Shown here: positions 36,707-45,761 of the stretch, one piece after another
Layout of the letters: each line of letters begins with the position of its first letter
How positions within the stretch are numbered: the first letter of the stretch is position 1
Assembly: GCA_937967455.1 (NCBI GenBank)
Contig: CALCJK010000020.1
Coordinates: 1-64,000, forward strand
DNA from: an uncultured bacterium
Lineage (GTDB): Bacteria > Bacteroidota > Ignavibacteria > UBA10030 > BY39
Direction: 5' to 3'
DNA: 64,000 nucleotides
The notes under the pieces: generated by a model
What the model was told of the DNA's origin: nothing
Seen by the model: the letters and a program-made list of their open reading frames with translations, nothing else
Database searches by the model: none
Translations under genes and position numbers: made by a program

Positions 36707-38762
36707 AAAAGCTATTTTAATTTTAACATTTTTAAATCTGTTAGCAAATATTTATGCACAGGAATTATTAGATTATAAATTAATCTCGCACCGTGCTTTT
36801 ATAAAAATCAATCCAGATTCAAAAATAATCAACATAACCGATACAATCAAACTCAATTTATTCTCGAAGAAGACAAGTTATAAAATAATTTTAAATCCAA
36901 TATTTGATTCATTATCGATTACTCATAAAAATCAAATAATAAGATATGAGCGAGATAATGAAAAAATTATAATAAAAGGGAAATTTGATAATTCAGCAGA
37001 AATTATATTAAATTACAGCGGATTCTTTAGAAATAAATCAGAATTTTCTGTATTAGATACCAATAAAGCGATTTTAAAAGAACAGGAAATTCTGCCATTG
37101 GGTACAAAATCTTATGAATTTACAAGATTTACAATTCAAATACCTCGCGACTGGAGTGCAATTGCAGTTGGAACAAAAATTTTTGAAACATATAATCAGG
37201 ATTCAAAAATCTGTATTTTTGAAAACAATAATCTGATTGAAACAATCGGGTGGATATGTGCTGGAAAATACAAAGTTGTACATGATTCTTTACCTAATAT
37301 AAAACTATCAATCTTTACAATTGATGATCGCTTTGAATTTTATAACTCACTATTTCACATTTTAAAAAAATCTTTAGAATTCTATTCTAATTCATTCATC
37401 AATTATAGATTCCCTGCTCTTACAATTGTTGAAGTTGATGATTGGTTGGCTGGCAACGCTGTACTTGCAGCGTCGTTTCCATCTGTTATACTTGCGAAAA
37501 AAAAAACCTTTACCACTCCAGATAGTTTTAATTTTATTACTTCAATTTTACCTCACGAGATCGCTCATCAATGGTGGCCCTTAACAAACTTCCTCGATGA
37601 CGAAAGCATAACATTTCTATCAGAAGGACTTTGTGAATACTCAGCTTATTTATTTAAAGAAACAATTGGAGAAAAAATTAATCTCAGTAATCACCCACTT
37701 TTGCGTTCATTACTTATAAAATCTGAAAAGGGTAGAGAAATCCCAATTAATATAAAAATTGATTTACGAAATATGCCAACTCACTATCTCAAATCAGCCT
37801 ATGTGCATCATATGCTAAGATTTATTATTGGCGATTTAAATTATAAGAAACTATTAAACGAATACGCAAATAAATATTCACTAAAAGTTTCCAACACAAA
37901 AAATTTCTTTGAATTAGCTGAAACAATAAGCGGAACAAATTTAGAGTGGTTTAATAAACAGTGGATAGAAAACACTGGAGTCCCACGCTTTAAAGTTTAC
38001 GGCGTACAAACAAAATTCGTTGATACAGCCTGGTTCACAACAGGAAGAGTAAGGATGATCGGTTATTCCAAAAACTTTACAACACCTGTAGAAATCTCTG
38101 CCATACAAAATAACGAAATTTCAAAACAGGTCCTCTGGCTTGGTTATGATGAAAGTGTCAAATATAAAAACGAAGCGGTATTTAGATTCATAACCAAGAA
38201 CAAACCCGAGAAAATTGTTCTTGATCCCGATGGATATATACTTAAATGGCAAAAGTTACCTCCAAAACTTAGTGATCTAAGAGATCCTTCTGATGGTTTT
38301 ATGATAATTGGAACAGTTTGTTCTGCTGAACGATACGAACAACTATTAAATCTGGCAAAGAATGATTCAGCAGAAATGGTTAGAGCCGGCTGGATACTCA
38401 AAATATTAGACGACACAACAACAACACTTTCCCACTTACAATCTGAACACATATTCATTTATGGAAATTTTTATGAAAACACAATTGCTGAAAAATGTTT
38501 TAATCATTTTCCAATTAAGCCCCAAATGAATTCCGTGGAAATAAATGGTAATATTTATTCAGACAGTCTATCATTGATTCAATTCATAGAAAATCCATTT
38601 TTTCCACAAGGTACAATGTGCTGGACTATTCCATTTACAAAAGAATCCTATCCTGTTTTATTACCCTATGATGCTTCATACCTGATCCTATATAAATCAA
38701 ATATTATTCTTAAGGGAGAATGGGAATCAGAAAATAATGATTTAATCATAAAGATAAAATAA
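36699..38762 (+). CDS. secreted M1-like zinc aminopeptidase
   Basis: A 687-residue protein with a signal peptide (LNLLANIYAQ). The gluzincin site is HEIAHQWW (His286, His290) with the third ligand Glu309 in SEGLCEYSAY, the spacing usual for M1. The GAMEN exopeptidase motif of M1 is not recognisable before it; that position reads ASFPSVILAKK. The N-terminal beta domain and the C-terminal domain (KQWIENTGVPRFKV) match M1-like proteins. It may therefore be a peptidase with altered N-terminal recognition. The ATG at 36699 overlaps the previous stop; a TTG start at 36678 is not favoured. Confidence 0.8.
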   Translation: MFRKAILILTFLNLLANIYAQELLDYKLISHRAFIKINPDSKIINITDTIKLNLFSKKTSYKIILNPIFDSLSITHKNQIIRYERDNEKIIIKGKFDNSAEIILNYSGFFRNKSEFSVLDTNKAILKEQEILPLGTKSYEFTRFTIQIPRDWSAIAVGTKIFETYNQDSKICIFENNNLIETIGWICAGKYKVVHDSLPNIKLSIFTIDDRFEFYNSLFHILKKSLEFYSNSFINYRFPALTIVEVDDWLAGNAVLAASFPSVILAKKKTFTTPDSFNFITSILPHEIAHQWWPLTNFLDDESITFLSEGLCEYSAYLFKETIGEKINLSNHPLLRSLLIKSEKGREIPINIKIDLRNMPTHYLKSAYVHHMLRFIIGDLNYKKLLNEYANKYSLKVSNTKNFFELAETISGTNLEWFNKQWIENTGVPRFKVYGVQTKFVDTAWFTTGRVRMIGYSKNFTTPVEISAIQNNEISKQVLWLGYDESVKYKNEAVFRFITKNKPEKIVLDPDGYILKWQKLPPKLSDLRDPSDGFMIIGTVCSAERYEQLLNLAKNDSAEMVRAGWILKILDDTTTTLSHLQSEHIFIYGNFYENTIAEKCFNHFPIKPQMNSVEINGNIYSDSLSLIQFIENPFFPQGTMCWTIPFTKESYPVLLPYDASYLILYKSNIILKGEWESENNDLIIKIK

Positions 38763-38765
38763 ATT

Positions 38766-39878
38766 ATGAAAATTTATGATTTAAAAACACCTGCGTTAAT
38801 TCTTGACTATGATATCCTTGAGAACAATATTAGAAAAATGCAGCAAAAAGCAGATTATTATGGTGTTAGATTGAGACCCCATATTAAAACTCATAAATGC
38901 GTTGAAATCGCAAAAATGCAGACTGAGGCTGGAGCAGTTGGTTTAACAGTTTCTACAATACAGGAATTAAATTCATTTGCAAACGCTGGATTTTCTAATA
39001 TAACCTGGGCATTTCCTTTTAATTACTGTTATCTTAATGAATCTTTTGATTTAATGAAAAAAATAAATTTAGGCTTGCTTATTGATTCAATTGATGCTTT
39101 AGAAATAATTGAAAATTATAGCAAAAATACCGGTATAGCACCATCAATCTGGTTAGAAATTGACTCAGGTCAACACAGAAGCGGGATAAACCCTGAAGCA
39201 AAAATTTCAAAAAACTTAGCAACTCGAATACTAAAATCAAAGAATATTTGTTTCTATGGTTTATTAACCCATGCTGGACATGCATATAAAACCAAATCTA
39301 TTGAAGAAATCAAAAAAATTGCGAAAGAGGAACAAACAATAATTTTAAAAGCAAAAAAATTATTATTCAACGAACAAAATATACTTACAAGCATTGGCTC
39401 GACTCCAACAATTTGTTTAGCTGATCAAATCAAAAATATAGATGAAATAAGACCTGGCAATTATGTTTTCTTCGATTATACACAAGTATTATTGGGAAGT
39501 TGCAAAATTGAAGATTGCGCACTTTCTGTGCTCTCTACAATTGTCTCTCTTAACATAGATAGAAATGAATTTATCATTGATGCGGGAGCACTTTCACTTT
39601 CACAAGATCTAGGTCCAGTCCAATTCACTGATTATAAAAGTTTTGGAATGATTTATTCGGATTTAACTTCAAAAAATATAGATATCAATTTAAGTATAAC
39701 AAATTTAACACAGGAACACGGAATTGTTAAAAGCAAATTAAAAGAAAATTATAAATACGGTGAAAAGATAAGAATTCTAATGAATCATTCATGTCTGACA
39801 AGTGCGTTATTTGATTACTACTATGTAGTAAGAGGTGAGGAAGTAATAGATAAATGGAAAATTTTGAGAGGAAGATAA
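38766..39878 (+). CDS. PLP-dependent D-threonine aldolase / D-serine dehydratase-like protein
   Basis: A 370-residue alanine-racemase-fold protein. The N-terminus reads LKTPALILDYDILENNI, and RPHIKTHKC carries the PLP-binding Lys. VGLTVSTIQE, LEIDSGQHRSG and GSTPTIC follow as in the DSD1/D-threonine aldolase family. The C-terminal metal site is seen as QEHGIV and NHSCLT (His-x-Cys). D-threonine aldolase and D-serine dehydratase share this layout, so the exact reaction is open. It is 3 nt after the M1-like gene and ends 1 nt before the kinase gene on the other strand. Confidence 0.85.
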   Translation: MKIYDLKTPALILDYDILENNIRKMQQKADYYGVRLRPHIKTHKCVEIAKMQTEAGAVGLTVSTIQELNSFANAGFSNITWAFPFNYCYLNESFDLMKKINLGLLIDSIDALEIIENYSKNTGIAPSIWLEIDSGQHRSGINPEAKISKNLATRILKSKNICFYGLLTHAGHAYKTKSIEEIKKIAKEEQTIILKAKKLLFNEQNILTSIGSTPTICLADQIKNIDEIRPGNYVFFDYTQVLLGSCKIEDCALSVLSTIVSLNIDRNEFIIDAGALSLSQDLGPVQFTDYKSFGMIYSDLTSKNIDINLSITNLTQEHGIVKSKLKENYKYGEKIRILMNHSCLTSALFDYYYVVRGEEVIDKWKILRGR

Positions 39879-39879
39879 T

Positions 39880-41076
39880 TCAACGTAGTAATTTAATACG
39901 GAAAGTACTTCCCTTTCCAATTTTGGTTTCTGCAAGATATAGCTTACCTTTATGATAAGTTTCCACAATTCGTTTCGATAAACTTAAACCCAAACCCCAT
40001 CCTCTTTCTTTTGTACTAAATCCAGGTCTAAAAATATCCCTTTTTATATTAGGTTCAATACCTTTTCCTGTGTCTTTGATATCTATAATAATATTTTTGT
40101 TTGTTTGACTTAGTGAAAGTATTATTTTCCCCTCCGAATGTTCTATTGCATCGATAGCATTTTTAATTAAATTCTCAAGCACCCATTCAAATAATCCTTT
40201 ATTTACTTTTGCTGTAATATTTTGATTGGCTTGAACAATCAATTCTATATTTTTTCTATATTGAGGTAATCTTTTTTTGAAATACTCAATAACATTATCG
40301 ATAATTTCATTTAATGATTCATCCTTCAAACTGGGTTTTGAACCAATCTTGGAAAATCTTTCTGTAACTTTTTGTAATCTTAGCAAGTCATTTTCCATCT
40401 CTCCAATGGTTTCCAATATTTTTGGATTGTCCTGTACATTCATTTTTATAATTTCTATCCATCCCATAACATTTGATAGTGGTGTTCCAAGTTGGTGTGC
40501 TGTTTCCTTAGCCATACCCACCCAGATATTACTTTGTTCAGTTCGTTTAATATAACTGAACCCAATATATCCCAGCAATATAAAAAGTCCAGCCAGAGCA
40601 ATTTCAATGAACGGAAGCCATCTCAACTCTTTAACAATTTCTGATTCGCCATAATGTAAATATTGTAGAATAATTGTATCATTGATAGCAATCTTAATAG
40701 GTTCTCTTTCCATATCGTACCGTCGAATCAAATCATGTAAATATTCTTTTTGCTTTTGTTCGGAAAGAGTCGTATCAAGTTTTATGTTTTTGATATTCAA
40801 ATTATAAGGATACAACGGATTTTTCTCAGCGTCTGTGAGTATTATTGGAAAATCAATAGTTTTAAGGACTTCATTGAAAACGAAACTATAATCGGATTGA
40901 ATTTCTGGACTGGCAACAAGATATTCAAGCGACTTTGCATAGAGATCAGCAATTTCTTTTTCTTTATGCAATAACTTTTTTACAATAATTTGTGTATAAA
41001 TAATTGTTGTAAGCACAAGTAATACAGCGCCAAGCAAAAGAGCTAATTTTATTCTGGTTGATTTTGGTGTAAGCAT
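39880..41076 (-). CDS. membrane sensor histidine kinase
   Basis: A 398-residue kinase with two transmembrane helices (about 9-31 and 155-175) enclosing a roughly 120-residue extracytoplasmic domain. The phosphoacceptor is His194 in KETAHQLGTPL. The catalytic domain shows the N box LENLIKNAIDAIEH, the G1 box DIKDTGKGIE, the F box FRPGFSTKERGWGLGLSL and the ending GKGSTFRIKL. No response regulator is adjacent, so it is an orphan here. It starts 1 nt after purA and is likely co-transcribed with it. Confidence 0.92.
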   Translation of the reverse strand: MLTPKSTRIKLALLLGAVLLVLTTIIYTQIIVKKLLHKEKEIADLYAKSLEYLVASPEIQSDYSFVFNEVLKTIDFPIILTDAEKNPLYPYNLNIKNIKLDTTLSEQKQKEYLHDLIRRYDMEREPIKIAINDTIILQYLHYGESEIVKELRWLPFIEIALAGLFILLGYIGFSYIKRTEQSNIWVGMAKETAHQLGTPLSNVMGWIEIIKMNVQDNPKILETIGEMENDLLRLQKVTERFSKIGSKPSLKDESLNEIIDNVIEYFKKRLPQYRKNIELIVQANQNITAKVNKGLFEWVLENLIKNAIDAIEHSEGKIILSLSQTNKNIIIDIKDTGKGIEPNIKRDIFRPGFSTKERGWGLGLSLSKRIVETYHKGKLYLAETKIGKGSTFRIKLLR

Positions 41077-41077
41077 A

Positions 41078-42352
41078 TCAATTTTCTATGATGATTGTCT
41101 GCTCTCTTTTTGAACCCACAGAAATTATGCTAATACCGACGCCACAATATTTTTCAATAGCTGATAAATACTTAATTGCATTTTCGGGTAATTCTTCAAA
41201 TTTTCGTATTTCAGATAAATCGGTTTTCCAGCCTTCGAATTTTTCATATACGGGAGTTATAGCACTCAGTGAAAGTAAGTCGGTTGGAAAAGTTTTCACG
41301 GTTTTACCTTCATATTCGTAAGAAGTGCAAATAAATATTTCGTCAAAATCATTTAATACATCTAATTTTGTAACTGCAAGTTTTTGGATTCCGTTAATCA
41401 TTATAGAATACTTTAATGCAAACGCATCAAACCAACCGCACCGGCGTGGCCTACCTGTAGTCGCTCCATATTCCACCCCAATTTTTCTTAGCTTATCACC
41501 CAACTCGTTATTTAATTCAGTTGGGAAAGGACCTTTGCCAACCCTTGTACAGTAAGCTTTTACAACACCGATTATCGAACTAATAGCAGTTGGAGGAATA
41601 CCTAATCCAGTACAAACTCCACCAACAGTTGGATTCGATGAAGTCACATAAGGATAAGTGCCGTGATCAACATCTAAAAGTGCCCCCTGCGCACCTTCAG
41701 CAATGATTTTTTTGCCACTTTTAATTGCATTATTTAGATATAAAGTAGTATCTGTAATAAAATCATCAAGCTGTGATGAATAGCTCTCATATTGTAAAAT
41801 TATTTTAATTTCATCAAGAGGATTAGAATTATATACTGAAGTAAGAACCTGGTTATAATATTTTAAATTTTTTTTTATTTTTTCTTTGAGAGTTTTTTTA
41901 TCAAGTAAATCTATAGTTTTGATTCCAATTCGATTTGCTTTATCTACATAAGCTGGCCCAATACCCATTCCTGTGGTTCCGATTTTTTCTGTTTGATTTT
42001 CTTTAATCTTGTCGAGAACTTTATGATATGGCATAATTAAATGGGCATTGTGACTTATTAAAATTCTATTTTTTAAATCCAACCCCAAGCCTTTCAGCAT
42101 ATCAAGTTCTTTTAGAAAACTTTCAGGGTCAAAAACCACACCATTTCCTATAACACAGGTTACATTATCATTAAAAATGCCAGAAGGTATTAAATGAAGT
42201 ACATATTGATTTCCATTATAAATAATAGTATGACCAGCATTTGCACCACCCTGATATCGAGCTGTTATATCGATATTATCACTGAGCAGGTCAACTATTT
42301 TCCCTTTTCCTTCATCACCCCATTGGGCACCTAGTATTACTTTTACACTCAT
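41078..42352 (-). CDS. purA: adenylosuccinate synthetase
   Basis: Joins IMP and aspartate with GTP in AMP synthesis. The start motif is GAQWGDEGKGKIVDLL, with the catalytic His in GGANAGHTI. GTTGMGIGPAYVDK, EGAQGALLDVDHGTYP and TGRPRRCGWFDA are all family signatures. Length is 424 residues from the ATG at 42352, which lies after a terminator; the longer start at 42379 overlaps that terminator and is rejected. The kinase gene follows 1 nt downstream. Confidence 0.97.
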   Translation of the reverse strand: MSVKVILGAQWGDEGKGKIVDLLSDNIDITARYQGGANAGHTIIYNGNQYVLHLIPSGIFNDNVTCVIGNGVVFDPESFLKELDMLKGLGLDLKNRILISHNAHLIMPYHKVLDKIKENQTEKIGTTGMGIGPAYVDKANRIGIKTIDLLDKKTLKEKIKKNLKYYNQVLTSVYNSNPLDEIKIILQYESYSSQLDDFITDTTLYLNNAIKSGKKIIAEGAQGALLDVDHGTYPYVTSSNPTVGGVCTGLGIPPTAISSIIGVVKAYCTRVGKGPFPTELNNELGDKLRKIGVEYGATTGRPRRCGWFDAFALKYSIMINGIQKLAVTKLDVLNDFDEIFICTSYEYEGKTVKTFPTDLLSLSAITPVYEKFEGWKTDLSEIRKFEELPENAIKYLSAIEKYCGVGISIISVGSKREQTIIIEN

Positions 42353-42361
42353 AATATTTAA

Positions 42362-42403
42362 ATAAAATAAAAACTCCAATAGGAAGCAAATTCCTGTTGG
42401 AGA
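42362..42403 (-). terminator. Rho-independent terminator of the secD-secF-STAS unit
   Basis: On the minus strand CTCCAACAGGAA and TTCCTATTGGAG form a 12-bp stem with one wobble pair around TTTGC, followed by TTTTTATTTTATT. It separates the STAS gene from purA. Confidence 0.85.
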
Positions 42404-42422
42404 AAAAAATTTAAAGTAATTA

Positions 42423-42761
42423 TTATTTGTAACTATCTACGGCTTCTTTAACCGTCTTGTATATCTCAAAGATATTCACAAGTTTTGTAATAATCAGAAG
42501 ATTTTCAATTTTCTTTGGAGCTGATGCGAGTTTCAAATTTCCGGAGGCATTTTTCATTGTTGTTAAAGCAGCGATTAACATTCCAAGCCCAGAACTGTTC
42601 ATAATTTTCACACCTTTTAAATCCAGAACAATTTTTTTCTTTCCCTGAGCTACAAGCTTATGCAAAAATTCATTGAGGAGAGTTGCATCAGTACCACCCA
42701 TAATGTTACCTTCGAGACTTATAACTGTAACATTGTTTTTTTCGTTGGTTTTAAATTTCAT
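42423..42761 (-). CDS. STAS-domain anti-sigma factor antagonist
   Basis: A 112-residue single STAS domain. The core is VTVISLEGNIMGGTDATLL, then KIVLDLKGVKIMNSSGLGML with the phosphorylatable Ser56/Ser57, and SAPKKIENLLIITKLV. It would act in a partner-switching system: the unphosphorylated form releases a sigma factor from its RsbW-type kinase. The RsbU-type phosphatase at 26108 is a candidate partner, although distant. Its start overlaps the secF stop by 4 nt, and a terminator follows. Confidence 0.9.
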   Translation of the reverse strand: MKFKTNEKNNVTVISLEGNIMGGTDATLLNEFLHKLVAQGKKKIVLDLKGVKIMNSSGLGMLIAALTTMKNASGNLKLASAPKKIENLLIITKLVNIFEIYKTVKEAVDSYK

Positions 42762-43675
42762 GTCTTGTTTTTATTTTTTTTCAAACTCCATTCATAAACA
42801 ATAGCACTAGCTATAAAAATTGAAGAGTACGTACCTGTAATTATACCAAATGTTAACGCGAAAGCAAAACCTCTTGTAATCTCTCCACCGAAAAGCATAA
42901 TTATTAACAATACGACAAAAATTGTACCCGATGTTATAACTGTTCTACTCAATGTATCATTAATACTTTTATTAATTATATCTTTAAATTGCATTGCTTT
43001 ATATATTTTCAAATTTTCTCTTATTCTATCAAAAATAACCACCGAATCATTAACTGATAAACCGACAAGCGTTAAAAAAGCGGCAATCATATTTTGATCT
43101 ATTTCAAAATCAAAAAATGGGCTAATACCATCGAGTAACGAAATCACTCCAAGTGTCACAATAACGTCATGGAATAGAGCTACAACCGCACCAACACCAT
43201 AAATAAACTTAAATCTGAAACCAATGTAAATCAACATAGCTATCAAAGAAAATATAACAGCATAAAATGCATCTCTTCTAAGCTCAGCACCAATTTTGGG
43301 ACCAATCTTCTGTTCCTCAAGAACTGAAATCTTGTTTTCTTTAAAATGTTCTGATAATGCACTTTTAATCCTATCTCCCACTTCTGTTCCAGTTTCCAAT
43401 TCTGTTGTACGTATTAGCACATTCCTTGGATCACCATAAACTTTAATTTCAGCTTTTGCAAAACCTTTTGCAGAAAGTGCATTTCTAATTTCTCCAATAC
43501 TTGGTGGATTATCAAATTGAATTATTAATTCGGTCCCACCTAAAAAATCGATTCCATATCCAATACCTTTAAATATCAAAGATATCAAACCAGTAGAAAT
43601 CACTATTAAGGATACAAAATAGAAAAACCTTCTTTTATCTAGGAAATTAATGTTTGTTTTTTTGAAAAATCTCAT
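42758..43675 (-). CDS. secF: protein translocase subunit SecF
   Basis: A 305-residue inner-membrane protein with six hydrophobic segments. The N-terminal motif GIDFLGGTELIIQF, the transmembrane motifs FRFKFIYGVGAVVALFHDV, and GLSVNDSVVIFDRIREN are diagnostic. It works with SecD to complete protein export using the proton gradient. The gene lies 23 nt after secD and overlaps the STAS gene by 4 nt. Confidence 0.97.
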   Translation of the reverse strand: MRFFKKTNINFLDKRRFFYFVSLIVISTGLISLIFKGIGYGIDFLGGTELIIQFDNPPSIGEIRNALSAKGFAKAEIKVYGDPRNVLIRTTELETGTEVGDRIKSALSEHFKENKISVLEEQKIGPKIGAELRRDAFYAVIFSLIAMLIYIGFRFKFIYGVGAVVALFHDVIVTLGVISLLDGISPFFDFEIDQNMIAAFLTLVGLSVNDSVVIFDRIRENLKIYKAMQFKDIINKSINDTLSRTVITSGTIFVVLLIIMLFGGEITRGFAFALTFGIITGTYSSIFIASAIVYEWSLKKNKNKT

Positions 43676-43698
43676 AATCTAAAAAGTCTCCGTTTTAA

Positions 43699-45567
43699 TT
43701 ATCCGAAACTAATTTTCATATTTCGATCTGCCATAATATTGAAAATAACATGTGTAATTACAATTGCACTGAACATACTAGCAACTATACCAATCATCAA
43801 TGTTAAGGCAAAACCCTGTATTGGACCACTACCAAAATTATATAAAATAACACCGGTAATAAATGTTGTTAAGTTAGAGTCAAAAATAGCAGTCCAGGCT
43901 TTACTATAACCTGCATCTATAGCAGCTCTTAAAGTTTTACCAGTTACAGCTTCTTCTCTAATGCGTTCAAAAATCAGTACATTAGCATCCACGGCAATTG
44001 CCATGGTTAAAATCATACCTGCAATACCGGGAAGTGTAAGCGTTCCATGGAAACCAGCTAGTACAGCAAGGATAAATAATAAGTTAAACAATAATGCAAA
44101 ATCTGCAACAAATCCACCTTTATTATAGTAAATAATCATAAATATTACTGTTAAAATAAATGCAATAAGTGATGAGTTGATCCCCCTACTAATAGAGTCC
44201 TGTCCAAGAGATGGTCCAACAATTTGTTGTTGGATTATATCTACCGGGGCAGGCAAAGCACCTGCTTTTAAAACGATTTCTAACAATTTTGCTTCATCTA
44301 TATTGTCTAACCCTTCAATCTGGGAATTTCCACCAATAATTTTGCTTCTGACAACAGGGGCAGAAAAAACTGCATTATCTAATACTATAGCAATTCGTTT
44401 ATTTATATTAGCACCAGTTATTCTCGCCCAATCTCGAGCTCCTTCTGCATTCATTTCCATTGTAACTATTGGCTGATTATAGTTAGGATCGATCGTAGCT
44501 CGAGCATTGACTATAACACCGCCTGTCAATTCAGCTTCACTTTTAACAGCATATAGTGTGTACCATTTTTTACCTTCAGCAATGAACGCATGTTTGGCTG
44601 ACCATAAAAATTCCATATCAGATGGAATAAGCTTTTGAATTTCTGGTCTGCGTAATATTCTATTAACTTTTTCACGGTTATCCTCTGAAACAAAAAATTC
44701 ACCTTGTGCTCTTTGATCTGGTCGTGCAAGATAATAAAAAGGATGTTCTTTTGCCGCTTCAAGTTCAGTCTTTTGTCCCTCAGGTATTGTCAATTCTGAA
44801 GTATCATTTGATGCAACATTCTTAGTCGTATCTGATATCTTACTTGTATCTGCACTTAGCGAATCTACTATCGGTTTACCAGCAAGAAATTTATCAATAG
44901 CATCTGTTACTTTGATAACAACCTCAGGGTCTTTTAATAGCTTAAATTCTAATAAAGCTGTACCTTGTAGAAGTTGTCTAACTTCTGCTTCTTTACTAAC
45001 TCCCGGAAGTTCAACTATAATTCTTCTTGCACCTTGTTTTTGTATCGTTGGCTCAGAAACACCATACTGATCTACACGATTACGAACAACCTCAATTGCT
45101 CTATCGACTGCATTTGTGGCTTCTGATTCAAGTTTTGATATAATTTCTTCGTTAGTTTCCCTAATACTTCCATAGTATCTGCTTAATCTTATTCCCCTAT
45201 CATTAAATTTTCTTAATAAGATCGAGGTTATAGGTTCATCTGAAGTTCTGGCATCAATCATCACCTCATTCATTATGGTATTGAAAGTTTCATCTTTATT
45301 CTTAGCAAGATCAATGAGTAATTTTGGAGTGTTAACTTCCAAAACGACTCTCATACCTCCCTGTAGATCCAATCCAAGCTTTATTCTTTTAAACTTAACA
45401 TCTCGGATGGCTTGCTCGTTTTCTTCTAAAAACTTAACGCTGTCTTCACCACGAAGGCTTTCTAATTTTTTCGAATAATTGTAATCCTGATAAGTTGGAT
45501 ACAATAAATATAAAGAAATAAGAACGACAGCGATAATAATAATAATTTTACCGCGTTCTTTCTTCAC
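43699..45567 (-). CDS. secD: protein translocase subunit SecD
   Basis: A 622-residue inner-membrane protein. The first transmembrane helix (10-25) is followed by LGLDLQGGMRVVLEV, the periplasmic P1 domain with RVDQYGVSEPTIQKQGARRIIVELPGV, and a C-terminal membrane part with AGMILTMAIAVDANVLIFERIREE. Residues about 235-340 form an insert rich in Ser/Thr/Asp (DTSKISDTTKNVASNDTSEL), longer than in E. coli at this position and common in Bacteroidota-type SecD. The start is a GTG at 45567 supported by GGAGG upstream. Confidence 0.97.
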   Translation of the reverse strand: MKKERGKIIIIIAVVLISLYLLYPTYQDYNYSKKLESLRGEDSVKFLEENEQAIRDVKFKRIKLGLDLQGGMRVVLEVNTPKLLIDLAKNKDETFNTIMNEVMIDARTSDEPITSILLRKFNDRGIRLSRYYGSIRETNEEIISKLESEATNAVDRAIEVVRNRVDQYGVSEPTIQKQGARRIIVELPGVSKEAEVRQLLQGTALLEFKLLKDPEVVIKVTDAIDKFLAGKPIVDSLSADTSKISDTTKNVASNDTSELTIPEGQKTELEAAKEHPFYYLARPDQRAQGEFFVSEDNREKVNRILRRPEIQKLIPSDMEFLWSAKHAFIAEGKKWYTLYAVKSEAELTGGVIVNARATIDPNYNQPIVTMEMNAEGARDWARITGANINKRIAIVLDNAVFSAPVVRSKIIGGNSQIEGLDNIDEAKLLEIVLKAGALPAPVDIIQQQIVGPSLGQDSISRGINSSLIAFILTVIFMIIYYNKGGFVADFALLFNLLFILAVLAGFHGTLTLPGIAGMILTMAIAVDANVLIFERIREEAVTGKTLRAAIDAGYSKAWTAIFDSNLTTFITGVILYNFGSGPIQGFALTLMIGIVASMFSAIVITHVIFNIMADRNMKISFG

Positions 45568-45695
45568 AGAAACAATTCCTCCATAAGTATTTTATTTTTT
45601 AAGCGATTTAACATAATTTTTTTATTTTAGGATAAAAATATACATTAATCTTGAATAAAAGTCAATTATTTCAATTCTGAAATATCTCATAAGTA

Positions 45696-45727
45696 TTTGT
45701 TTAAAATGAATGTTTTATGTATCTTTT
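45696..45727 (+). promoter_or_regulatory. candidate Bacteroidota-type promoter for the HELGH peptidase gene
   Basis: TTTG (45696-45699), a 20-nt spacer and TATCTTTT (45720-45727) approximate the TTTG / TAnnTTTG promoter of Bacteroidota, 35 nt before the ATG. The last base of the -7 element deviates, so this is a suggestion only. Confidence 0.35.
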
Positions 45728-45761
45728 TAGCCAGAAATTTATTAACAAAAGGAGATTTTAA

